From Microbaculum marinum (GTDB lineage Bacteria; Pseudomonadota; Alphaproteobacteria; Rhizobiales; Tepidamorphaceae): a DNA stretch of 64,000 nucleotides. The DNA is taken from assembly GCF_042646165.1 (NCBI RefSeq), contig NZ_JBHRTC010000011.1; one strand, given 5' to 3'. Position 1 is the stretch's first letter. Every line of letters begins with the position of its first letter. The translations under genes and the position numbers were made by a program. The notes below the pieces were generated by a model that had not been told where the DNA came from, made no database searches, and worked only from the letters and a program-made list of their open reading frames with translations. Shown here in pieces: positions 42,302 to 51,071 of this stretch.

Positions 42302-43291
42302 ATGAAAAAGCTACTGACTGCCACCATCACGGCGCTGGCGCTGACGAGCGCGCCCGCGCTCGCCAAGGACGAGGTCGTGCTGCAGCTCAAATGGGTGACG
42401 CAGGCCCAGTTCGCCGGCTACTACGTTGCCAAGGACAAGGGCTTCTACGACGAGGTCGATCTCGACGTGGAGATCAAGCCGGGCGGCCCGGACATCGCAC
42501 CGCCGCAGGTGATCGCCGGCGGCGGTGCCGACGTCATCGTCGACTGGATGCCGTCCGCGCTCGCGTCGCGCGAGAAGGGCGTGCCGCTGGTCAACATTGC
42601 CCAGCCGTTCAAGAAGTCGGGCATGATGCTGACCTGCCTCAAGGAGACCGGCATAACCAAGCCGGAAGACTTCAAGGGCCGGACGCTCGGCGTCTGGTTC
42701 TTCGGTAACGAATATCCGTTCCTGTCTTGGATGTCGCATCTCGGTATCCCGACCGAGGGCGGGCCGGACGGGGTGACCGTTCTGAAGCAGGGCTTCAACG
42801 TCGACCCGTTGCTTCAGAAGCAGGCCGACTGCATCTCCACGATGACCTACAACGAGTATTGGCAGGTGATCGATGCGGGCATCAAGCCGGAGGAACTGCT
42901 GGTCTTCAAGTATGAGGACCAGGGTGCATCGACGATGGAGGACGGGCTCTACGTTCTCGAGGAGAACCTCGATGATCCGGCCTTCGTCGACAAGATGGCG
43001 CGCTTCGTCAAGGCTTCGATGAAGGGCTGGGAATATGCGCGCGAGCATCCCGACGAGGCGGCCGAGATCGTCCTCGACAACGACGCCACCGGTGCGCAGA
43101 CCGAAAAGCACCAGAAGCGGATGATGGGGGAGATCAACAAGCTGACCGAAGGCTCGAACGGTACGCTCGATCCCGCCGACTACGAACGCACCGTCGAGAT
43201 CCTTCTCGGCGGCGGTTCGGATCCGGTCATCACCAAGGAGCCCGAAGGGGCGTGGTCGCACGAGGTGACCGACAAGGCAAAATCGATGTGA
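42302..43291 (+). CDS. NMT1/THI5-type ABC transporter substrate-binding protein
   Basis: A 329-residue periplasmic protein with a classic signal peptide (MKKLLTATITALAL, cleavage after APALA near residue 21). LKWVTQAQFAGYYVAKDKGF is the hallmark of the THI5/ThiY group, which binds pyrimidines such as hydroxymethyl- or formylaminopyrimidine. In this pyrimidine-catabolic operon it probably binds uracil, thymine or a derivative. GGAGGAGTGGA precedes the ATG. A strong terminator follows, closing the operon. Confidence 0.92.
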   Translation: MKKLLTATITALALTSAPALAKDEVVLQLKWVTQAQFAGYYVAKDKGFYDEVDLDVEIKPGGPDIAPPQVIAGGGADVIVDWMPSALASREKGVPLVNIAQPFKKSGMMLTCLKETGITKPEDFKGRTLGVWFFGNEYPFLSWMSHLGIPTEGGPDGVTVLKQGFNVDPLLQKQADCISTMTYNEYWQVIDAGIKPEELLVFKYEDQGASTMEDGLYVLEENLDDPAFVDKMARFVKASMKGWEYAREHPDEAAEIVLDNDATGAQTEKHQKRMMGEINKLTEGSNGTLDPADYERTVEILLGGGSDPVITKEPEGAWSHEVTDKAKSM

Positions 43292-43314
43292 CTCAGTCGC
43301 ATCTGTGACGCCGG

Positions 43315-43345
43315 CGAGGGGGCCCTGGGCCCCCTCGTTCGTTTG
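43315..43345 (+). terminator. Terminator at the end of the pyrimidine importer operon
   Basis: CGAGGGGGCCC (43315-43325) and GGGCCCCCTCG (43327-43337) form an 11-bp perfect stem, followed by TTCGTTT. It lies between convergent genes and can stop transcription from the plus strand. Confidence 0.75.
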
Positions 43346-43348
43346 GCC

Positions 43349-43395
43349 ATCATCCCGGGCTGCGGCTCGCGAGACACGGATCGAGAACGATGTGG
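43349..43395. repeat. Degenerate family A half-repeat overlapping a 3' coding end
   Basis: ATCATCCCGGGCTGCG and, further on, GGATCGAGAACGATGT resemble the left half of the copy at 41007 (GTCATCCCGGCCAAGCG and GGATCGGAGAACCATGT). The right half is absent. It supplies the last codons of the hypothetical gene on the minus strand. Confidence 0.4.
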
Positions 43396-43763
43396 GTCGG
43401 TCCGATCTGACTGTATCCGCCGCCGAAGGACACGGTCTCGCCAGGCTCCAGACCATTGGTGTCATACGTCACGCACATCACCTGGACCTGTTCGGGTTCG
43501 CACATGATCAGGTAGGCCAGCGCGCCGTCCCAATGGACTTCGGACAGCTTGCCGTCGATCGCCAGGCTGATGCGCACGTTCGTTTGCGGAGCGTTCTGCG
43601 CCCAGTGACCGATCGTCTCGCAGGTGGCAGGTGTTTCCGCCCACCCCTCGCCCGGCCGGAACGGGCTTTCCTGGTCGCAGCACTCCTGCGCCTGCGTCGC
43701 GGTGCAGGCGAGCGCCAGCATGGTCGCAAGTCCCGCAATCCCGCCGATCCGCGTGAGTCTCAA
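43350..43763 (-). CDS. Secreted hypothetical protein
   Basis: I do not recognise the family. The product is about 137 residues with a signal peptide (RIGGIAGLATMLALACTATQ, cleavage before QECCDQ) and cysteines in CCDQ, ATCET, IMCEP, VMCVT and DPCLAS, compatible with disulphides in the periplasm. I prefer the TTG at 43763 (CACGGGGGCCGACG upstream); the frame is open to an ATG at 43976 but that extension is arginine-rich and looks non-coding. The last residues and stop codon lie inside a degenerate family A repeat. Confidence 0.6.
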   Translation of the reverse strand: MRLTRIGGIAGLATMLALACTATQAQECCDQESPFRPGEGWAETPATCETIGHWAQNAPQTNVRISLAIDGKLSEVHWDGALAYLIMCEPEQVQVMCVTYDTNGLEPGETVSFGGGYSQIGPTHIVLDPCLASRSPG

Positions 43764-44074
43764 CGTCGGCCCCCGTGGTTGTCCTCGCACGCCACTCTTG
43801 ATCTCGCACCGGATGATGGCTGCATTTGGACCCTGCACGCGCGCAGCGGTCCGGCGACAGGAACGCCGAGACCGCCGGAGCAACCGGGCGCATGGGTGCG
43901 AATTCACGGACCGGGCGAACGCAAGCCGCCGAAGCCGTGCCGCAGCGAATCGCCAAGGTTGAATGTATCGAGACACCTGTCTAAACCGGGCATAACTGCG
44001 ATTAGCGGGGTGAAGAGCGTCGCCACTTGGGGCATAGAAGGCATCAGCCGATGCCGCTCACCCCGGAAGGACCA
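43764..44074. other. Intergenic region before upp
   Basis: A 311-bp stretch between the secreted hypothetical and upp. It should hold both promoters. I see no RutR box, no copy of the TTTGACCG box and no repeat. Part of it would be coding if the hypothetical protein started at 43976, which I doubt. Confidence 0.4.
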
Positions 44075-44704
44075 ATGGCCCACGTCACCGTCGTCGATCA
44101 TCCGCTCGTCCAGCACAAGTTGTCGCGCCTCAGGGACAAGACCCGATCCACCGCGGGGTTCAGGCGGTTGATCAAGGAGGTGGCGCTGTTCCTGGGCTAT
44201 GAAGTCACGCGGGACCTCCCCATGACGACGGAACGTATCGAGACGCCGCTGGCCGAGATGGACGCGCCGACGCTGATGGGCAAGAAGATGGTCTTCGCCT
44301 CGGTGCTGCGCGCCGGCGAGGGCATGATCGAGGGGCTGATCGAACTGGTGCCGTCCGCCCGTATCGCCCATATCGGTCTCTACCGCGATCCCGATACGCT
44401 GCAGCCGGTCCAGTATTATTTCAAGGCGCCCGAAGACATCGCCGACCGGCTGGTCATCGTCGTCGATCCGATGCTGGCCACCGGCAATTCCGTGTCCAAG
44501 GCGATAGACCTGCTGAAGGAGAAGGGCGCCAACAATCTGCGCCTGCTCTGCCTGCTGGCGGCGCCCGAAGGAATCGAGGCGCTCAAGCTGCGTCATCCCG
44601 ACGTGCCGATCTTCACCGCGGCGATCGACGACCGCCTGAACGAACACGGCTATATCGTGCCGGGACTGGGCGACGCCGGGGACCGCATGTTCGGCACCAA
44701 ATAG
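44075..44704 (+). CDS. upp: Uracil phosphoribosyltransferase
   Basis: A 209-residue enzyme that makes UMP from uracil and PRPP. The PRPP loop is VDPMLATGNS (about 130-139), and the uracil-binding end carries YIVPGLGDAGDR. The ATG at 44075 has AAGGA at the ideal distance. Its place beside the catabolic genes lets the cell choose between salvage and degradation of uracil made by the deaminase or imported. Confidence 0.95.
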   Translation: MAHVTVVDHPLVQHKLSRLRDKTRSTAGFRRLIKEVALFLGYEVTRDLPMTTERIETPLAEMDAPTLMGKKMVFASVLRAGEGMIEGLIELVPSARIAHIGLYRDPDTLQPVQYYFKAPEDIADRLVIVVDPMLATGNSVSKAIDLLKEKGANNLRLLCLLAAPEGIEALKLRHPDVPIFTAAIDDRLNEHGYIVPGLGDAGDRMFGTK

Positions 44705-44778
44705 CCCCAGCGAAATCCGGAAACCAGCATCCGTTCGGCCAATATCGGCCATTCCCTTTATCTATTTGCCTTCTGTCC

Positions 44779-46161
44779 GTGGCCCGGGAATATGCCTCCA
44801 TGGATACGCCCGCCGGCCCGCCGCCTTCCAATCTGTTCTACCAGTCACGCGCGCGCCGTCCGGTGCTCGACCGGGCAGAGGGCGTCTACCTGTGGGACCG
44901 CGACGGCAAGCGATATCTCGACGGCTCGTCAGGGGCGATGGTCTCCAATATTGGCCATTCCAACCCGCGCGTGCTGGCGGCGATGCGCGAGCAGATGGAC
45001 AAGGCGACCTTCGGCTACCGCCTGCATTTCGAGAACGAGCCGGCGGAGAAACTGGCGAGCCTGGTGGCCTCGCTGATGCCGAAGGGGCTCGATCGCGTAT
45101 TCTTCGTCTCAGGCGGCTCGGAGGCCGTGGAAAGCGCCCTGAAGCTCGCCCGGCAATGGGCCGTGGCGTCCGGCCAGGCCAGTCGCTGGAAGGTCATCTC
45201 GCGCTATCCCTCCTATCACGGCTCGACGCTGGGCGCGCTGGCGGTTACCGGAATGGCGCTGATGACGGCGCCGTTCTCGCCGATGCTGCGCGAGATGCCT
45301 CGCATTCCTGCTCCGACCTGCTACCTCGACCGCGACGAGCTGACGCCGGACGAACGCGGTCTGCGCTACGCCGAGATGCTCCGGACGGAGATCCTCAGGC
45401 AGGGGCCCGAGACCGTGCTGGGCTTCATCATGGAGCCTGTCGGCGGCGCCTCGACGGGCGCGTTGGTGGCGCCCGATCCATACTACGCCCGCATACGGGA
45501 GATCTGCGACGAATTCGGCATCCTGCTGATCTACGACGAAGTCATGAGCGGAGCCGGGCGAACGGGCAGGTTCTTGGCAGCCGAGCACTGGGGCATCCGG
45601 CCGGACATCGTCGTCGTTTCCAAGGGATTTGCGGCTGGATACTCCCCGCTCGGGGCGCTGATCGCCGATCGGCGGCTTGTCGAACCGGTCCTCGATGCGG
45701 GGGGCTTCATTCACGGCTACACCTATGCCGGCAATCCGCTGGCCTGCGCGGCGGGGCTGGCGGTCGTCGAGGAGACGCTCGAGCGCGACCTTATGGGAAA
45801 TGCGACGCGGATCGGCGCATTGCTGAAAACCGAGCTGCGGGGACTGATGGCGCGGTATCCGTTCGTCGGCGACGTGCGCGGCAAGGGGCTGCTGCTCGCC
45901 TTCGAGCTGGTGTCGGACCGCGAGACAATGGAGCCGCTGCCGGTTGCATACGACGCCTACGTCCGTCTCGTCGAGCAGGCCTACGAGCGCGGGCTGATCA
46001 TCTATTCGCGGCGAACCCGGGGCGGCCGGGCAGGCGACCACTTCCTGGTGTGTCCTCCCTTGATCGCCGACCGTGACCATGTTGCGGAGATCATGGAAAA
46101 GCTGACCGCGTCCCTCGACGCACTGGCCGGCGAACTCGGGCTGTCCAAGGGCAATGGTTAA
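44779..46161 (+). CDS. Class III aminotransferase, possible beta-alanine/omega-amino acid transaminase
   Basis: A 460-residue PLP enzyme. Asp253 in IYDEVMSGAGRTG and Lys282 in SKGFAAGYSPLG are the PLP-binding pair. It starts either at the GTG 44779 or the ATG 44800 (MDTPAG). It lies 74 bp after upp. The pathway needs a transaminase to turn beta-alanine and beta-aminoisobutyrate into the semialdehydes used by MmsA; this gene and 5580-6986 are the two candidates, and this one is closer. The donor and acceptor are not proven by the sequence. Confidence 0.87.
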   Translation: MAREYASMDTPAGPPPSNLFYQSRARRPVLDRAEGVYLWDRDGKRYLDGSSGAMVSNIGHSNPRVLAAMREQMDKATFGYRLHFENEPAEKLASLVASLMPKGLDRVFFVSGGSEAVESALKLARQWAVASGQASRWKVISRYPSYHGSTLGALAVTGMALMTAPFSPMLREMPRIPAPTCYLDRDELTPDERGLRYAEMLRTEILRQGPETVLGFIMEPVGGASTGALVAPDPYYARIREICDEFGILLIYDEVMSGAGRTGRFLAAEHWGIRPDIVVVSKGFAAGYSPLGALIADRRLVEPVLDAGGFIHGYTYAGNPLACAAGLAVVEETLERDLMGNATRIGALLKTELRGLMARYPFVGDVRGKGLLLAFELVSDRETMEPLPVAYDAYVRLVEQAYERGLIIYSRRTRGGRAGDHFLVCPPLIADRDHVAEIMEKLTASLDALAGELGLSKGNG

Positions 46162-46175
46162 TCTAAGCAGGAAGA

Positions 46176-46202
46176 GGTGCCGGCTCGAGGGCGCCCGGCA
46201 CC
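46176..46202. terminator. Hairpin between convergent genes
   Basis: GGTGCCGG (46176-46183) pairs with CCGGCACC (46195-46202) across an 11-base loop. It lies between the ends of the aminotransferase and the secreted hypothetical. There is no T-run, so terminator function is only likely. Confidence 0.4.
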
Positions 46203-46213
46203 GGACGATTGTG

Positions 46214-46645
46214 TCAGGCCTGCGGAACCCTCTTTTCAACGGCTTCGCTGATGGTGCGGTAGACCGAGGCCGGCATCGCGCCGACGCCAAGTTCGCAGCC
46301 TTCGCTGTAGATCGCCACCATCACGTTGCCCCGCGTGGTGTCGGAGACAACTGCGATCACCGCGTCTCCCGGATAGGCCGTGCGTGGCGGATACTGATTG
46401 AGCATGGAAATCCACAGGCGAGCGGTTTCACCCTCGAGATCGGTGAGAACGGCGGCTCGACCGTCCTCGACCATCCGGTCGAGCACGCTTCGCGAGTATT
46501 GCAGGTCGCCGCAGGCGGGGCTCGCCGGATCGCTCGTGCGTGCAGCGCCACCCGTCGTCGCGGCAGCTATCGCCGCCGATGCTGCGATGGCGACGCACCA
46601 AGATCGGAAGGTCATTATTCCGATTCGAGCCGAACGGGCTGTCAT
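46214..46645 (-). CDS. Secreted hypothetical protein
   Basis: I do not recognise this 143-residue protein. GGAGGGATGCC precedes the ATG at 46645. The N-terminus (SARIGIMTFRSWCVAIAASA) looks like a signal peptide, possibly cleaved near GGAARTSD, so it is probably periplasmic. The mature part is small, mixed in character and has cysteines in PACGD and SEGCELG. It lies between a convergent aminotransferase and the MmcQ gene on the same strand; no function follows from that. Confidence 0.6.
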   Translation of the reverse strand: MTARSARIGIMTFRSWCVAIAASAAIAAATTGGAARTSDPASPACGDLQYSRSVLDRMVEDGRAAVLTDLEGETARLWISMLNQYPPRTAYPGDAVIAVVSDTTRGNVMVAIYSEGCELGVGAMPASVYRTISEAVEKRVPQA

Positions 46646-46718
46646 GGCATCCCTCCAACACTGAGTTGGTTGGTTAACGCCAGACGCCCTGCCTGGTTCC
46701 AGTCCCCGCCCGCGGCGG

Positions 46719-47081
46719 CTAGCTGCTCGGCAGTCCAAGCTCGCGCTGCAGTTTCTTGGTGAGGCCGAGGGAGACGATGCGATGCGACTGGGCGATATAC
46801 TGCATCAATTCCTCGTCGGTCAGGCCGGGGGCGGCGTGATGCTGGATCCATTTCATGCCGCGCGAGGCGAGATACGGTGCGGGCCGCAGACCCGGTTGTT
46901 CCTTCAGGATTTCGAAGCTGAGGGGGCTCACCTTGAAGGTGTAGGCCGGCGCGCCGTCGGCCCAGCCGCCGATCGCAAACACCTTGCCGCCGACCTTCCA
47001 CACCTGTGCGCCACCCCACTGCACCACATGGGTGGTGGCGGGGAGCGCGCGGCAGAACGCGTTGAACTCGTCGTAGGTCAT
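46719..47081 (-). CDS. MmcQ/YjbR family protein
   Basis: A 120-residue protein of the MmcQ/YjbR fold, a small DNA-binding-like domain found as single proteins in many bacteria. Typical parts are TYDEFNAFCRALPATTHVVQ, WKVGGKVFAI and ASRGMKWIQ. The ATG at 47081 gives the usual family length (about 115-120). It is divergent from the deacetylase gene with only 44 bp between them. The function of the family is not well known. Confidence 0.85.
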   Translation of the reverse strand: MTYDEFNAFCRALPATTHVVQWGGAQVWKVGGKVFAIGGWADGAPAYTFKVSPLSFEILKEQPGLRPAPYLASRGMKWIQHHAAPGLTDEELMQYIAQSHRIVSLGLTKKLQRELGLPSS

Positions 47082-47125
47082 CGGCGACACCAGGCGGAAG
47101 GGGCGAACGTAGAGGGTATGGCGAA

Positions 47126-48157
47126 ATGAAGGTGGTCTACAACGAGGCCCAGAAACTGCATTATCCACAGCATTTCGTGGCCAGCGGAACGATAACCGCA
47201 AATCCGGAGCAGCCGGAGCGTGCGGATCGTCTGTTCGCTGCTGCGGTCGGTATCGGGCTCGAGCACGAGATGACCGTGGACCAGGGGCTTGCCGGCATTT
47301 CTGCCGTTCACACGCCGGAATACCTGCAATTCCTGCAGCATGCCCACGAGCGCTGGCGCCGCCGTGAGGGAGCGTCCGCCGAGGTCATTCCGAACGTGCA
47401 CCCGGTGCGGTCGACATCCGGCTACCCGGAGTCGGTCGATGGCCAGGCCGGCTTCCACATGGCCGACACGGCGTGCCCGATCTCGGCGGAGACCTGGGAC
47501 GCGGTGCGGATGTCCGCCTCCACCGCCGTGCAGGCCGCCCGGCACGTGCTCGACGGCGAGTCATCGATCTACTCGCTTTGCCGGCCGCCTGGTCACCACG
47601 CCTACGCCGACATGGCCGGGGGATTCTGCTATCTCAACAATTCCGGGGTCGCCGCGCAGTGCCTGCGCGGCGACCACGACCGCGTCGCGATCCTCGACGT
47701 GGACCTGCACCACGGCAACGGCACACAGGGCATGTTCTACCGGCGTCCTGACGTGCTGACAGTGTCGCTGCATTGCGATCCCGCCCGCTTCTATCCGTTC
47801 TTCTGGGGATATGCCGACGAACGCGGTGAAGGTCCCGGTCTCGGCTACAACATGAACCTGCCGTTGCCGCGGCACGCCGGCGATGCGGAATTCCTCGAGG
47901 CTCTCGATGCCGCCATCGGCCGCATTGCCGCCTACAGCCCCGGCGCGCTTGTGGTTGCGCTGGGACTCGACGCGTACGAAGGCGATCCGTTCGGCGGTCT
48001 CTCCGTGACGACCACAGGCTTTGCCCGCATCGCCGAGAAGATTGCCGCATTGCGCTTGCCGACGGTGATCGTCCAGGAGGGGGGCTATCTGTGTGACGAA
48101 CTCGGCGCCAACCTTGCCAGTTTCCTGACCGGGTTCGGGGAGAAGCATCGGGTTTAG
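47126..48157 (+). CDS. Histone deacetylase family protein (acetylpolyamine amidohydrolase-like)
   Basis: A 343-residue zinc amidohydrolase of the arginase/deacetylase superfamily. The catalytic pair is His157-His158 in RPPGHHA; zinc ligands are Asp193 and His195 in DVDLHHGNGTQG, with a third Asp in GLDAYEGDP. Bacterial members of this size often release acetate from acetylpolyamines, and a polyamine substrate is a reasonable guess. The gene starts 44 bp from divergent mmcQ. No regulator is apparent. Confidence 0.9.
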   Translation: MKVVYNEAQKLHYPQHFVASGTITANPEQPERADRLFAAAVGIGLEHEMTVDQGLAGISAVHTPEYLQFLQHAHERWRRREGASAEVIPNVHPVRSTSGYPESVDGQAGFHMADTACPISAETWDAVRMSASTAVQAARHVLDGESSIYSLCRPPGHHAYADMAGGFCYLNNSGVAAQCLRGDHDRVAILDVDLHHGNGTQGMFYRRPDVLTVSLHCDPARFYPFFWGYADERGEGPGLGYNMNLPLPRHAGDAEFLEALDAAIGRIAAYSPGALVVALGLDAYEGDPFGGLSVTTTGFARIAEKIAALRLPTVIVQEGGYLCDELGANLASFLTGFGEKHRV

Positions 48158-48231
48158 ACGGCGGCAGTGCCGGCCCGCCCTCGGTTACGGGAATCGGTCT
48201 ATCCCGTCAGCGTCCGCTGGATTTGCGCCGT

Positions 48232-48912
48232 TCAGCCAAGCGGCAAGGGCTGTTCGAGCCCCGCGACTGCAAAATCCACCACGCGGCCGATGATCGCATC
48301 CGCGTCGGACATGTCGCAGACCCCGTCCGCGAGTGCGTCGAGCCGTTTCAAGTCGTGATAGATCGAGTGCAGGACGCCCATCGCAAAATGGAACCGCCAC
48401 AGCAGTTCCGGGCGCGACAGCGCGGGCAGCGCGTTCGCGAGCGCAGCGACGAAACGTTCAAGATGCCGCACGTCCCGCTCCAGCATCGTGCGCATTTCCG
48501 CCGGCCCGTCGAGCGCCGCCCGGGCGACGAACTGCATGTAGATCGAGCGTCCGCCCGAGGCTTCTCCGCCTGCCAGAGTCGCGCGCAAGGGCGGTTCGAA
48601 CAGGGCGCGCAGGATGTCGCGTACGGGCGCCGTACCGGGCGCGGCAAGTGCTTCAGCCTCGCGCAGGAGGCGGGCGCGCTCCCGGTTGATCGCCAGGCTG
48701 CCGCGCCGGAACACCTCCAGCAGCAGGGCGTCCTTGGTGCCGAAATGGTAGTTGACGGCGGCGAGGTTGACCCCCGCCTCCGCCGTCAGTGCGCGCATCG
48801 TGACGCCGGAATATCCCCGCTCGACGAACATCCGCTCGGCGGTGTCGAGGATGAGCGTTCGCGTCTCCTCGCCGCGCGGCGACCCCGGCCTTGGGTCGGC
48901 TGTTCCTGTCAT
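48232..48912 (-). CDS. TetR family regulator (CerR-like)
   Basis: A 226-residue repressor with the HTH in TMRALTAEAGVNLAAVNYHF (about residues 40-60). The C-terminal domain (RPELLWRFHFAMGVLHSIY) resembles the PsrA/CerR-type ligand domain, often linked to fatty-acid metabolism. The ATG at 48912 was chosen; the open frame upstream overlaps the acyl-CoA dehydrogenase gene. It lies 37 bp downstream of that gene on the same strand, so it may control it. Confidence 0.87.
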   Translation of the reverse strand: MTGTADPRPGSPRGEETRTLILDTAERMFVERGYSGVTMRALTAEAGVNLAAVNYHFGTKDALLLEVFRRGSLAINRERARLLREAEALAAPGTAPVRDILRALFEPPLRATLAGGEASGGRSIYMQFVARAALDGPAEMRTMLERDVRHLERFVAALANALPALSRPELLWRFHFAMGVLHSIYHDLKRLDALADGVCDMSDADAIIGRVVDFAVAGLEQPLPLG

Positions 48913-48949
48913 GGGGCCGTCGGATCCGAGGCCGGTTACCCCGAAGCCC

Positions 48950-50203
48950 TCACGCCAGATATACCTTGCCTTCGCCTCCGGTGCGGGCGGGGTCGGCATT
49001 GCGGTACTTGCGAAGCTCCAGCCGCGCCATCTGGTTGCGGTGGACCTCGTCCGGACCGTCGACAATCCTGACGGTACGGGCGTAGGCATACGCATTGGCC
49101 ATGACGTGATCGGCGACGCCGCCGGCGCCGAAGGCCTGAATTGCCCAGTCGATCACCTTGATCGCCGCATGCGGCGCCGCGACCTTGATCTCGGCGATTT
49201 CCATCCGCGCCTCCTTGTTGCCGACCGTGTCCATCTTCCACGCCGCGTGAAGGGTCAGGAGGCGAGCCTGGTCGAGGGCGATGCGCGACTCCGCGATGCG
49301 CTCCGACCATATCGACTGGTTGGCGATCGGTCCGCCAAAGGCTTCGCGGCTTTCCAGACGCCTGCAGGCGCGCTCGAGGGCGCGCTCGGCGACCCCGATG
49401 ATCCGCATGCAGTGGTGGATGCGTCCCGGTCCAAGCCGTCCCTGCGCAATCTCGAAGCCACGACCCTCGCCGAGCAGGATGTTCGAGGCCGGTACCCGGA
49501 CATTGTCGAAACGCACCTCCATGTGGCCGTGCGGCGCGTCGTCGAAACCGAACACCGGCAGATGGCGCACGATGGTGACGCCGGGGTGGGGAAGGGGAAC
49601 CAGCACCATCGACTGCTGCCGGTGACGGTCGGGATTGTCCGGGTCGGACTTGCCCATGACGATCAGGATCCGGCACCGCGGATCGCCTGCGCCCGACGAC
49701 CACCACTTGTGGCCGTTGATGACGTATTCGTCGCCGTCGCGACGGATCTCGGTCTGGATGTTCGTGGCGTCCGAGGATGCAACGGCAGGCTCCGTCATCG
49801 AGAAGGCGGAGCGGATCTCGCCGTTCAGGAGCGGTGTCAGCCACTTCTCCTTGTGCTCGGGCGTCCCGTAGCGGACCAACACCTCCATATTGCCGGTGTC
49901 GGGGGCCGAGCAGTTGAAAATCTCGGCGGCGAAATGGCTGCGGCCCATGATCTCGGCGAGCGGCGCGTATTCGAGATTGGTCAGTCCCGCACCCAGTTCG
50001 GATTCCGGCAGGAACAGATTCCACAGGCCCTGGTCCCGCGCGAGGGTCTTCAACCTCTCCAGGGTGGGTATTGTCTGCCAGCGGTCGCCGCCCTGGTCGA
50101 TCTCCGCGTACATCCGTTCCTCATTGGGATAGACGTGCTCGGCCATGAAGTTCAGCAGTTGCTCCCGCAGGTCCCGGGTGCGCGGCGAAAACTCGAAATC
50201 CAT
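48950..50203 (-). CDS. Acyl-CoA dehydrogenase family protein (ACAD10/11-like)
   Basis: A 417-residue flavoenzyme. MTEPAVASSDATNIQTEI and WWSSGAGDPRCRILIVMGKS are typical of the FAD/substrate region. GRIHHCMRIIGVAERALE and the end segment VDGPDEVHRNQMARLE match the ACAD10/11 type. It likely desaturates a medium or branched acyl-CoA. The TetR gene downstream and MaoC and thiolase genes further on suggest a loose beta-oxidation group. Confidence 0.92.
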   Translation of the reverse strand: MDFEFSPRTRDLREQLLNFMAEHVYPNEERMYAEIDQGGDRWQTIPTLERLKTLARDQGLWNLFLPESELGAGLTNLEYAPLAEIMGRSHFAAEIFNCSAPDTGNMEVLVRYGTPEHKEKWLTPLLNGEIRSAFSMTEPAVASSDATNIQTEIRRDGDEYVINGHKWWSSGAGDPRCRILIVMGKSDPDNPDRHRQQSMVLVPLPHPGVTIVRHLPVFGFDDAPHGHMEVRFDNVRVPASNILLGEGRGFEIAQGRLGPGRIHHCMRIIGVAERALERACRRLESREAFGGPIANQSIWSERIAESRIALDQARLLTLHAAWKMDTVGNKEARMEIAEIKVAAPHAAIKVIDWAIQAFGAGGVADHVMANAYAYARTVRIVDGPDEVHRNQMARLELRKYRNADPARTGGEGKVYLA

Positions 50204-50436
50204 TCCGTCCTCCTCGACCGTGATCGCTCCGATTTGCCGTTCCGCTCCGGCACAGTCCGAATGGGTACCAGCAATTCATACAGGTGTTTGAACGGACCTT
50301 ATTTCAAACGCATGTATGAATCAATGGCGTCTCCAGCAGAGCTCTCAGGGGGATGCTCCAGACGAGCGTTGTTTGTTCCACTGGCATGATCAGGTATTGG
50401 AGGGTCTTCCATGCGCGAGACAGGAAACATGCCCCG

Positions 50437-50937
50437 ATGCCCGGCCCGACGCCGCCCGAGAAGCTGACGGTCGACGCCGTGAACGCATTGGTCGGCCAAC
50501 CGCTGGCGCCGTCGCGCTGGCGGGTGATCGATCAGGCGATGATCGACGACTTCGCTGATCTCATAAACGATCATCAGTACATCCATGTCGATCCGGTACG
50601 CGCCCGCGCCTCTCCGTTCGGCGGGACGGTCGCGCATGGATTCCTGTCGCTGTCGATTTTCGGAGGCCTTGCCGCCGAGATCGCGCCCAAGCTGGAAAAC
50701 GGCCAGATGTCCGTCAATTATGGGTTTGACCGCATTCGATTCGCGGCGCCCGTGCGCGAGGGCGCGGAGGTGCGTACCGTTCTGACGTTGAAGGCGGTCG
50801 AGGCCCAGGGCTCCGGGGTCGTCAACCTGCTCTATGACGCAGTCCTCGAAATAAGGGGCGAGGGCAAGCCCGCGATAGTCGCCGAATGGCGCGTCAGACA
50901 CTATCTTCAGGGCGAAGCGGCCGGCCTTGGCGCCTAG
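50437..50937 (+). CDS. MaoC family dehydratase
   Basis: A 166-residue hot-dog-fold protein. DFADLINDHQYIHVDPVRA followed by FGGTVAHGFLSLS holds the hydratase-2 motif with Asp and His as the catalytic pair. Such proteins hydrate trans-2-enoyl-CoA to the (R)-3-hydroxy form. The ATG at 50437 is the likely start; an in-frame alternative lies at 50353. It is divergent from the acyl-CoA dehydrogenase (about 230 bp apart), which makes a common role in acyl-CoA breakdown plausible. Confidence 0.88.
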   Translation: MPGPTPPEKLTVDAVNALVGQPLAPSRWRVIDQAMIDDFADLINDHQYIHVDPVRARASPFGGTVAHGFLSLSIFGGLAAEIAPKLENGQMSVNYGFDRIRFAAPVREGAEVRTVLTLKAVEAQGSGVVNLLYDAVLEIRGEGKPAIVAEWRVRHYLQGEAAGLGA

Positions 50938-51071
50938 CGTTTTTGTCCGCTGCATTGGCGAGCGGAGCAGCGCGAAAACAAAACACGCCATCGACGGGCG
51001 AATGTGTTTAAATAGCAGGCGTCCCCCGGTGCCAGTTGTGTTACACTTGCATTCCGAGCGGGAAACAGGAA

